A stretch of DNA of 34,513 nucleotides from DASXBA01 sp046729895. GTDB taxonomy: Bacteria > Actinomycetota > Thermoleophilia > Solirubrobacterales > Thermoleophilaceae. The translations under genes were made by a program, and so were the position numbers. Numbering within the stretch: the first letter of the stretch is position 1; every line of letters begins with the position of its first letter. The notes beneath the pieces are model-generated. The model searched no databases. It worked only from the letters and a program-made list of their open reading frames with translations, and was not told where the DNA came from. Location: assembly GCA_046729895.1 (NCBI GenBank), contig JBKPHP010000177.1, forward strand, positions 1 to 34,513. Reading direction: 5' to 3'. Shown here piece by piece: positions 24,366 to 30,783 of this stretch.

Positions 24366-24719
24366 ATGAGGGAGACCGTCCTGATAGTCGACGACCACGG
24401 CGGCTTCCGTGGGTGCGCGCGCGAGCTCCTCGAGGCCGAGGGCTTCAAGGTCGTAGGCGAGGCGGCAGACGCCGCCTCGGCGATTGCCGCCGCGAGGGAG
24501 CTCCGTCCCGACGTCGTGCTCCTGGACGTCCAGCTCCCGGACTTCGACGGCATTCAGGCGTCGAGGGAGATCGGTGCCCTCGGCGGCGTGGAGGCGATTG
24601 TCCTCATCTCGAGCCGAGATCTCAGCGACTTCGCCGGGGCCATCGCGGAGTGCCCGGCGCGGGGGTTCATTTCGAAGTCGGAGCTGAGTGGCGCGACCCT
24701 CCGGGAGCTTCTGGTCTGA
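24366..24719 (+). CDS. Stand-alone response-regulator receiver domain
   Basis: 117 aa, a single REC domain. It opens METHionine-Arg-Glu-Thr then VLIVDDHGGFRGCARELLEA with the acidic pair Asp9-Asp10. The phospho-acceptor aspartate is in DVVLLDVQLPDFDG, the conserved Ser is in VLISSRD, and the Lys is in GFISKSELSG. It has no DNA-binding or enzymatic output domain. It resembles the protein encoded convergently at 24748-25098 (AREL/LHPDV...LD/VDVxLPDxDG). It may act as a phosphate sink or protein-binding partner for the neighbouring kinases. The start is a leaderless ATG under dyad S3. Confidence 0.88.
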   Translation: MRETVLIVDDHGGFRGCARELLEAEGFKVVGEAADAASAIAAARELRPDVVLLDVQLPDFDGIQASREIGALGGVEAIVLISSRDLSDFAGAIAECPARGFISKSELSGATLRELLV

Positions 24720-24747
24720 CTCTGAGCCGCGCCCAGCTGTGGGCGGA

Positions 24748-25098
24748 CTAGACGAGCGCCTCGAGTGCTTCCCGCGAGAGTTGGTCCTTCGGCAAGAAAC
24801 CGCGGGCGCCGCTGCCGGGGACGCACGGCTCGAGCTCGGCGCGGTCGTGGCTCGAGACGAGGACGATGGTGGGGGCGTCGTCGAGCGCAGCCAGCAGCGA
24901 GGCCACCTCGAAACCGTCGATGTCCGGCAGGTACACGTCGACGAGCGCTAGCTGCGGGTGGAGCTCGCGCGCACGGGAAAGGGCGGACGCACCGTCCGCC
25001 GCCTCTCCAACCACGCGATAGCCCTCGCTCTCGAGCACGCGCCTCGCGGAGGCGCGAAAGCTCGAGTGATCGTCGACTACGAGGACGGTTGTCTCCAC
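24748..25098 (-). CDS. Stand-alone response-regulator receiver domain
   Basis: 116 aa, REC domain only. Acidic pair in TTVLVVDDHSSFRASARRVL; phospho-acceptor Asp in QLALVDVYLPDIDGFEVAS; Ser in TIVLVSSHDRAE; Lys in GFLPKDQLSREALEAL. No output domain. It is the mirror partner of the receiver at 24366: the two genes converge, ending 28 bases apart, and each has a dyad of the same family at nearly the same distance from its start. GTG start; GAGAAT lies eight bases upstream. The charged insert RAELEPCVPGSG is not present in the sister protein. Confidence 0.88.
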   Translation of the reverse strand: METTVLVVDDHSSFRASARRVLESEGYRVVGEAADGASALSRARELHPQLALVDVYLPDIDGFEVASLLAALDDAPTIVLVSSHDRAELEPCVPGSGARGFLPKDQLSREALEALV

Positions 25099-25106
25099 TG
25101 CTTTCG

Positions 25107-25151
25107 ATTCTCGTTGCCCAGGCCTGCGAAAAAAATACGGCTAACCCCACC
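25107..25151 (-). promoter_or_regulatory. Promoter of the second receiver gene: dyad S5a plus -10 hexamer
   Basis: On the minus strand, GGTGGGGTTAGCCGTATT (25151-25134, centre 25142.5) is followed by GAGAAT (25112-25107). Centre-to-hexamer distance is again 30.5 bases; eight bases separate the hexamer from the GTG at 25098. The promoter-proximal half TAGCCGTATT is identical to that of S3. Confidence 0.58.
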
Positions 25152-25200
25152 ACCTACTGCCAGCCAGCACTAGCTGCGCGAGCGGGCCGGTCGTGCCGAG

Positions 25201-25215
25201 TACGGTTAGCGCACC
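25201..25215. promoter_or_regulatory. Imperfect dyad (site S5b) ahead of the decayed MFS gene
   Basis: TACGGTTAGCGCACC resembles TACGGCTAGCCGCACC with one base missing in the right arm. It lies about 80 bases upstream of the first recognisable MFS remnant and may be the eroded operator of that gene. No well-placed -10 is visible. Confidence 0.4.
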
Positions 25216-25292
25216 TTGCCCGGGAACACCTTGGCCCAGCCGGCCAGCCGGACGACAGCATGAGCAGCCGTGAGCATCGCAGCAGCCCCTGA

Positions 25293-26137
25293 CGCGGCTG
25301 GTCCCGCGCGAGGGCCCTTGCGATCTTCGATCTCCTGGGCGCCGGCGTGACACGAGGCGGGCGGAGATTGTGGGTGACCGCCGGTCTGCTGGGCGCGGCC
25401 GCGGGCCCCGCGATCGGCGGCGCTCTTAAGGAGCTGCTCGACTGGCGGGCGATCTTTCTCGCGCAGGTCCCGGTGGCGGCTGCCGGTATCGCCGCCCCCT
25501 CTTACACGCGCGCGAGGAAAATATCGGCGCCACAACCTTGGTCCAGCCCCGGCCCGGAAAGCTCGTCACCGCTACGCGGGGTGCTGGCCCTTTGGCCTGC
25601 TCTCGACCGCGCTGACCGGCGTCCTCTTCCTAGTCGTCCTTCTCCTGATCAGTGGATGGTCGATGTCTCCGTTGGCCGCTGCCTCTGTCGTCTCCATCCT
25701 TCGCCGGAATCGACAGCGCCTTCACGCCGGCGTTCCTCCTGTGCGGCGCGCTCGCCTTGCTGGCCGCGGCCGCGGTGCCATTCCGGCCGGCCTGGCATGT
25801 CCGCCGGCTTGCGATCGGCGGGGCGACGGCGGTGATGGCGGTCCCCGCCGGTCAGGCGGCGATCGAGGAACAGCTGAACCCCGACTCGGTCCGGATCGCC
25901 GACCCCTGCAAGCCGCGCGTCCTGCCGCGCACCGGCGGTATCGACGGGACGGTTCAGGACGCCGCCCTGGTCGCGCAGGATCGCGCCGCGTGCCGCCTCG
26001 GATCCTCGCACGAGGAACTTGCGTTGGCGCTGATCGACGAGGAGAGCGCGCGCGCCTATGAGGACGAGCACGGCGTGAATGCCCGCTCGCCCGCGGACGT
26101 GCTGGGAAAGCTCGTCGATGGACTGCTCGGGCCATGA
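25293..26137 (+). pseudogene. Decayed MFS transporter with frameshifts and internal deletion
   Basis: Transporter-like pieces lie in three frames. Frame one (25293-25500) has RARALAIFDLLGAG and LWVTAGLLGAAAGPAIGGAL, then DWRAIFLAQVPVAAAG, the helix 5-6 region of a DHA2 exporter. Frame two (about 25595-25700) has LLSTALTGVLFLVVLLLISG, then WSMSPLAAASVVSIL. Frame three (about 25695-26137) has FTPAFLLCGALALLAAAAVP followed by a soluble tail with DPCKPRVLPRTGGIDGTVQD and ARAYEDEHGVNARSPADVLG. Most of the helices are missing. The intact tail ends in a TGA overlapping the ATG of the next MFS gene, so the two were once translationally coupled. No start codon remains. Confidence 0.8.
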
Positions 26138-27705
26138 GTGAAGCGGGCGAGATCCGCTACGACAGTCCAGCCGGACACTGGGCTCTGGGGGTCACCGTGC
26201 TCGGAACGAGCGTCGCCTTCCTCGAAGCGACCGTTGTCAACGTCGCCCTGCCCGAGATCGGCAGCGACCTCGACGCCGACGTGTCAGGCCTGCAGTGGAT
26301 CCTCAACGGCTACCTGCTGACGCTCGCCTCGCTGATCCTGCTCGGCGGCTCACTCGGCGATCGCTACGGACGACGGCGGATGTTCACGCTTGGGGTGATC
26401 TGGTTCACCGGGGCATCCGTGCTCTGCGCCGTGGCGTCCAGCGTCGAGGTCCTGATCGCGGCCCGGGTCTTTCAGGGCATCGGCGGCGCCCTCCTCACTC
26501 CGGGCAGCCTGGCGATCATCGAGGCCAGCTTCCATCCGGATGATCGCGGGCGAGCCATCGGCGCCTGGTCGGCTTTGGGAGGTATCGCCGGGGCCATCGG
26601 CCCACTCGTCGGAGGGTGGTTGATCGAAGCGATCAGCTGGCGGGCGATCTTCTTCATCAACGTCCCACTCTGCGCGTTCGTCGTCTGGGCGGCGCGCCGT
26701 CACCTTCCGGAGACGCGCGACCCCACGATCCACGGACGGCTCGACTTCCGCGGTTCCGCGCTAGCCTCGCTGGCGCTGGCCGGGATCACCTTTGCCGTCA
26801 TCCAGGCGCCCGACCAAGGCCTCGGTTCGCCGCCGGTCATTGTCGCGCTCGTAGTGGGTGTCGTGAGTGCAGTCGCCTTCGTGAGCGCCGAGCGGCGGAG
26901 TCCCGAGCCGATGCTGCCGCTCTCGATCTTCGCCTCGCGCCAGTTCACGAGCGCGAACGTCCTCACGTTCGTCGTCTATACGGCGCTCGGCGGGGTCTTC
27001 TTCCTGCTCGTCGTCTTCCTTCAGGTGGCTCTCGGCTACACGCCGGTCGCCGCCGGCGCCGCGTCGCTGCCGGTGACCGCGGTCATGCTGGTGCTCTCAC
27101 CGCGCGCGGGGGCGCTGGCGCAGCGCATCGGTCCGCGGCTGCCGCTCACCCTCGGCCCGATCCTGGTCGGCCTCGGAACGCTCCTGATGAGCCGGATCGA
27201 CCGTGGCGCGTCGTACCTCGGCTCGGTGCTGCCGGCTGTGGTCGTCTTCGGCCTCGGCCTGTCGCTGGTGGTCGCTCCGATCACGGCCACGGTCCTGGCC
27301 GCCGCCGACGAGCGGCACGCTGGGGTGGCCTCGGGCGTCAACAACGCTGTGGCCCGCACCGCCGGTCTGGCAGCGGTCGCGGTGCTGCCGCTGATCGCGG
27401 GGCTCTCCGGCACCGACTACCAGAGTCCGGCCGCGATCACAGACGGTTTCCACGCCGCCATGGTCGCGTGCGCGGCTCTCTCGGTCGCCGGTGGCGTCCT
27501 GGCCTGGCTGACGATCTCGAATGACGTCCTCGACACGGCGCCGACCGCCGATGGAGACACGCCGCACCGTGCCGCTAGGGACTTCACCTGCCCCGTCGCC
27601 GGTACCCCGCTGCGGCCGGAGCGAGAGGCACGCTGTCAACCGAAGGCGCGCGCCGAGGGGCCGCGTGCCACACTCGAAGTCGGAGCCGCAGCCGACGACC
27701 GCTGA
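26134..27705 (+). CDS. MFS transporter, DHA2 family
   Basis: 523 aa, 14 predicted helices. Signature blocks: LGVTVLGTSVAFLEATVVNV and ALPEIGSDL; motif A LGGSLGDRYGRRR; GGIAGAIGPLVGGWLIEAIS and WRAIFFINVP; late HAGVASGVNNAVARTAGLAA. The last ~55 residues are hydrophilic with two cysteines (FTCPVAG, ARCQ). The ATG overlaps the stop of the decayed MFS gene (ATGA), suggesting it was the second gene of a pair. It now lacks an obvious ribosome site of its own, so its expression may depend on transcription and translation through the remnant. It ends two bases from the stop of the convergent kinase gene. Confidence 0.9.
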   Translation: MSEAGEIRYDSPAGHWALGVTVLGTSVAFLEATVVNVALPEIGSDLDADVSGLQWILNGYLLTLASLILLGGSLGDRYGRRRMFTLGVIWFTGASVLCAVASSVEVLIAARVFQGIGGALLTPGSLAIIEASFHPDDRGRAIGAWSALGGIAGAIGPLVGGWLIEAISWRAIFFINVPLCAFVVWAARRHLPETRDPTIHGRLDFRGSALASLALAGITFAVIQAPDQGLGSPPVIVALVVGVVSAVAFVSAERRSPEPMLPLSIFASRQFTSANVLTFVVYTALGGVFFLLVVFLQVALGYTPVAAGAASLPVTAVMLVLSPRAGALAQRIGPRLPLTLGPILVGLGTLLMSRIDRGASYLGSVLPAVVVFGLGLSLVVAPITATVLAAADERHAGVASGVNNAVARTAGLAAVAVLPLIAGLSGTDYQSPAAITDGFHAAMVACAALSVAGGVLAWLTISNDVLDTAPTADGDTPHRAARDFTCPVAGTPLRPEREARCQPKARAEGPRATLEVGAAADDR

Positions 27706-27707
27706 GC

Positions 27708-29471
27708 TCAGGCCACGGGCGCCCTCGGTCTCTCCACCGGGATCGTCGCCCGCACGGTCGTCCCGCGCCCGGGCTGCGAGTCGACCTCGAAGCCGCCCTC
27801 GAGCGCCGAAACGCGATCGAGCAACCCGCGCAGGCCCGATCCCTTCGCGGGATCGGCGCCGCCAACCCCGTCATCTGCGACCTCGACCAAAACGCGGCCG
27901 TTCCGACGAGTGACGTTGACCCTCGCGTGGTTCGCCCGTGAGTACTTGACGACGTTCGTGAGCGCCTCCGCCACGACGAAGTAGGCCGCCGATTCGACCC
28001 TCTCCGGCAGCCGCTCGCCGGGTGTCGCCCCGAGCTCGACCGGCAGCGGCGCGCGGTGAACGAGCGCCTCCAGAGCCGCGTCGAGCCCACGGTCCGAGAG
28101 CACCGAGGGGTGGAGACCGCGAGCGAGCTCTCGGAGCTCCTCGAGCGCCTGGTCGAGTTCGCCGCGGGCGGACTCGAGCTCGCGCGCCGCCTCGGGATCG
28201 CCGTGGAGTCGCGAACCGAGAATCCGCAGCCGGAGCGCCAGGGACACCAGCCGCTGTTGCGCGCCGTCGTGCAGGTCGCGCTCGAGCCGGCGGCGCGCCG
28301 CGTCGCCCGACTCCACGATCCGCGCCCGGGAAGCGCTCAGCTCCTCTACCTTCGCGCGCAGGTCGGCTGCGAGTCGTTCGTTCTCGAGCGTCAGTGTCGC
28401 CGCCGCCGTAACGGCTCGAACGAGCTCGCGCTCGTCGTCGCGCGAGCCGTCATAGATGAGCACGGCCCCTGGTTCCTCGCCCGGCTCCAGCGGGGCCACC
28501 CTCCGATTCGACCCTGGAGGTGGTAGCTCCACCCTCTCGCCGGCCGCGTTGAAGTAGGCGCCCTGCCCTGGAACCCGGTAGGCAACGTCGAGCGAGGTGC
28601 CCTCGAGCGCGTCGGCGAGCGCATGGCAGACGCCGGTGCGACGTACGCTCGGATCCCCCAATCGCGCGACCACCTCGCTCACCGCCGTCGCGCCGGCTAC
28701 ACGGCTGCGAAGCAGCCCGGCAAGGAAGGCGAACGGCACCGTCGCCAAGACGACGTAGCGGGCGTCCTCAAGACTCTGCACGAGGCCTTCGTCCAGATAG
28801 GCGAGCATGGCCGCGTACCAGACGCCGAGTAACACCATCACCAGGCCGCCGCTGATCAGGACCGGCGCAAGCGCGCGTCGCTGCGAGGGCGGAGCGGCGG
28901 CCCAGCGACGGGCGAGAATGACGGCCAGTGCGCTGAGCAGGACCAAGGCAAACCAGAAACGGGAGCGGCTGAGCGTCACCGACAGGTCGGGATGGCCTTC
29001 GATGAGCAGCGGGTTCTCCGGGAACCCCATGCGAGCTGTGTCCTGGAAGAGCACCTGTACGGGATGTACGACCAGCGAGCTCAGGTACATGGCGGCGACC
29101 AACAGCCACTCGAGCCTGCTCTGCAGGGTGCCGCTCGGGAACGCCAGCAGCATGTGGTAGAGCAGGGCCCACTGCGATGTGATGAACAGGAGCCCGAAGA
29201 TGAAGATCCACGGCTCGGTGGCGACCCGAAGACCCGCAAGGCACGCGCTGAAGCCGACCGCTGTCATCAGGGCCCCAAGCCGGTTCTCGGGTTGGCGTAG
29301 CCAGGCGAAGATGCCGGTGCCGATGAACGCCCAGCCGATCAGCGGGCCGGTGACGGCGATCAACTCACGCTGGTGACCACCCTCGTTCGCCAGCGCGAGC
29401 GCCAAGGGGACCGCGCCGGCCACGAATCCCACGGCTCCCAGGGCGAGCAGCGCCCGTCTCAGACTCGTCAC
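27708..29471 (-). CDS. Membrane sensor histidine kinase (HisKA_3, NarL-partner type)
   Basis: 587 aa from GTG 29471. The N-terminal ~260 residues carry about eight hydrophobic helices (ALLALGAVGFVAGAVPLALA, FIFGLLFITSQWALLYHMLL and so on), then a region without a recognised sensor fold. A helical segment leads into RRRLERDLHDGAQQRLVSLA with phospho-acceptor His401. The ATPase domain has N box EALTNVVKYS (Asn506) and DDGVGGAD with GLRGLLDRVSALEGG. GGGGGG lies eight bases before the GTG, which favours it over a TTG 13 codons upstream. The response-regulator gene lies upstream on the same strand, so this is its probable partner. Confidence 0.92.
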   Translation of the reverse strand: MTSLRRALLALGAVGFVAGAVPLALALANEGGHQRELIAVTGPLIGWAFIGTGIFAWLRQPENRLGALMTAVGFSACLAGLRVATEPWIFIFGLLFITSQWALLYHMLLAFPSGTLQSRLEWLLVAAMYLSSLVVHPVQVLFQDTARMGFPENPLLIEGHPDLSVTLSRSRFWFALVLLSALAVILARRWAAAPPSQRRALAPVLISGGLVMVLLGVWYAAMLAYLDEGLVQSLEDARYVVLATVPFAFLAGLLRSRVAGATAVSEVVARLGDPSVRRTGVCHALADALEGTSLDVAYRVPGQGAYFNAAGERVELPPPGSNRRVAPLEPGEEPGAVLIYDGSRDDERELVRAVTAAATLTLENERLAADLRAKVEELSASRARIVESGDAARRRLERDLHDGAQQRLVSLALRLRILGSRLHGDPEAARELESARGELDQALEELRELARGLHPSVLSDRGLDAALEALVHRAPLPVELGATPGERLPERVESAAYFVVAEALTNVVKYSRANHARVNVTRRNGRVLVEVADDGVGGADPAKGSGLRGLLDRVSALEGGFEVDSQPGRGTTVRATIPVERPRAPVA

Positions 29472-29497
29472 TGGTAACGCCCCCCGACGATGCTTTT

Positions 29498-29520
29498 GGC
29501 GGCAGCGCAAGCCTGCCGCC
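29498..29520 (-). other. Hairpin between the response-regulator and kinase genes
   Basis: GGCGGCAG and CTGCCGCC form a perfect 8-bp stem with a 7-base loop, 27 bases upstream of the kinase GTG in the 176-base gap after the regulator gene. It may cause partial termination or processing and so set the regulator-to-kinase ratio. No T-run follows on the minus strand. Confidence 0.4.
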
Positions 29521-29647
29521 CAAGCGGGCGGTTTGACGGCGGCCCACCGCCCCGAAACCGGCAGATGCTGGCTCCCATCGCCAGTTCATTGTCTCGCGGG
29601 CGGGCGGCGAGCGAGGTGCGGATGCCCGTAGTGCCTCTGACGGTGGC

Positions 29648-30301
29648 TCAGGCCCGCAGGAAGGTCAGCACGGCGAGCACGCGGCGGTGATCCTCGGGCG
29701 CCGGTGCCAGGCCGAGCTTGCTGAAGATGCTCGTCACGTGCTTCTCGACGGCGCGCTCGGTCACCACCAGCAGCTCGGCGATCGCCTGGTTGGAACGCCC
29801 CTCGGCCATCAGCGCGAGCACCTCGCGTTCGCGCTCGGTGAGCTCCGCGAGCGGGTCGTCGCGTCGGCGTCGGCCGAGCAGCGTGGCGACGACCTCCGGA
29901 TCGAGCGCCGAGCCGCCTTCGCCCACCCGCCTGACGGCGTCGACGAAAGCCTCGACGTCCGCCACCCGATCCTTGAGCAGATAGCCGGTGCCTCCGGTGC
30001 TGTCGCCGACGAGTTCGAGCGCATAACCCTCCTCGACGTACTGGGAGAGGAGCAGAACACCCGTCTCCGGAAGGCGACGACGGATCTCGAGGGCCGCCCG
30101 CAAACCGTCGTCGGTGAGAGTCGGCGGCATGCGGATGTCCACGACCGCGACGTCGGGCTTGTGTGCCGACACCTTGCGCACGAGATCCTCCGCGTCGCCG
30201 GCCTGACCCACGACCTCGCAGTCCGCGTCTTCGAGCAGCCGCACGATCCCCTCGCGCAGCAGGACGGAGTCCTCGGCGACGACTATGCGCATGGCGCCCA
30301 T
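29648..30301 (-). CDS. NarL/LuxR-family response regulator
   Basis: 217 aa from ATG 30301 (214 from ATG 30292). Receiver domain: MRIVVAEDSVLLREGIVRLL with acidic residues, phospho-acceptor Asp in PDVAVVDIRMPPTLTDDG (Asp55 in this numbering), and Lys in GGTGYLLKDRVADVEAFVDA. The C-terminal LuxR helix-turn-helix covers about 154-198: LTEREREVLALMAEGRSNQA, then VVTERAVEKHVTSIFSKLGL. This is the only DNA-binding two-component regulator in the window and thus the leading candidate to bind the dyads at 22.5-30.4 kb, including the one in front of itself. I prefer ATG 30301 because its distance to dyad and -10 then matches the other promoters. Confidence 0.92.
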   Translation of the reverse strand: MGAMRIVVAEDSVLLREGIVRLLEDADCEVVGQAGDAEDLVRKVSAHKPDVAVVDIRMPPTLTDDGLRAALEIRRRLPETGVLLLSQYVEEGYALELVGDSTGGTGYLLKDRVADVEAFVDAVRRVGEGGSALDPEVVATLLGRRRRDDPLAELTEREREVLALMAEGRSNQAIAELLVVTERAVEKHVTSIFSKLGLAPAPEDHRRVLAVLTFLRA

Positions 30302-30310
30302 CGCGCCTGG

Positions 30311-30354
30311 ATTGTCCCGCGCCGGAGGGCCGGATGCCGTACGGCTAGCCGTAC
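30311..30354 (-). promoter_or_regulatory. Promoter of the response regulator: dyad S6 plus -10 hexamer
   Basis: The perfect 16-bp palindrome GTACGGCTAGCCGTAC (30339-30354, centre 30346.5) precedes GACAAT on the minus strand (30316-30311). Centre-to-hexamer distance is 30.5 bases and nine bases separate the hexamer from ATG 30301. This predicts autoregulation of the regulator-kinase operon. Confidence 0.62.
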
Positions 30355-30364
30355 AGCGATTGGC

Positions 30365-30382
30365 GGTACGGGTGGCCGCACC
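30365..30382. promoter_or_regulatory. Degenerate dyad (site S7) in the divergent region
   Basis: GGTACGGGTGGCCGCACC, three mismatches from the perfect palindrome at 22684, with TG at the centre as in S1. Its centre is 27 bases from S6 and 45 bases from S8, between the two divergent promoters, and it may help coordinate them. Confidence 0.45.
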
Positions 30383-30412
30383 TCGAGCGGCAGCGAACCG
30401 CACGAAAAGACG

Positions 30413-30454
30413 CCGGCTAGCCGGATAGGCACCGGGCCACCCGAGGGCAATTCT
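30413..30454 (+). promoter_or_regulatory. Promoter of the 74-aa protein gene: dyad S8 plus -10 hexamer
   Basis: CCGGCTAGCCGG, a perfect 12-bp palindrome (30413-30424, centre 30418.5), precedes AATTCT (30449-30454). Centre-to-hexamer distance is 30.5 bases and six bases separate the hexamer from the ATG at 30461, giving a predicted start of transcription at or next to the A of ATG. Confidence 0.55.
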
Positions 30455-30460
30455 TCTCGT

Positions 30461-30685
30461 ATGTTCAACGACCTTCTCGAGATGACCGCCGTCGAGGTCC
30501 GCGCTCATCTGGCGGAGCTCCAGGCGGAGCGTGCCCTCGCGCTGAGCGGCGGGGCCGCCGACGTCGATCCCTACATGGCGGACCTCGAGGTGGAGATCGA
30601 GGCCACTCGCCAGCTCTACGTGGCTTCCGCAGTCACCGAGATCGCGACCCTCCGGGCCGAGCTGTCCGGAGTCCAGGTCGGATGA
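30461..30685 (+). CDS. Small acidic helical protein of unknown function
   Basis: 74 aa: it begins MFNDLLEMTAVEVRAHLAEL and continues with two amphipathic helices (QAERALALSG; DLEVEIEATRQLYVASAVTE). It has no cysteines, signal peptide or membrane helix, and I recognise no family. It is transcribed away from the response regulator under dyad S8, has a leaderless-type promoter, and is followed by the MMPL exporter on the same strand. A role as an adaptor or antagonist for the kinases or receivers is possible but is only inference from position. Confidence 0.7.
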   Translation: MFNDLLEMTAVEVRAHLAELQAERALALSGGAADVDPYMADLEVEIEATRQLYVASAVTEIATLRAELSGVQVG

Positions 30686-30712
30686 ACGAGCCGCTCGCCT
30701 ACGGCGAGTCCG

Positions 30713-30742
30713 GGCCGGGCGCCTCCCCCGCGGCGCCCGGCC
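30713..30742. terminator. Strong 11-bp hairpin between the 74-aa gene and the MMPL exporter
   Basis: GGCCGGGCGCC (30713-30723) pairs perfectly with GGCGCCCGGCC (30732-30742) around an 8-base C-rich loop. No T-run follows. It lies 28-71 bases after the small gene and 41 bases before the exporter start, so it may terminate the small mRNA, attenuate read-through, or shield the exporter's ribosome site region. Confidence 0.5.
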
Positions 30743-30783
30743 GTTCCGGCTTGCCGTCGAACGCGCAGACCAGGAGGTAGCTC

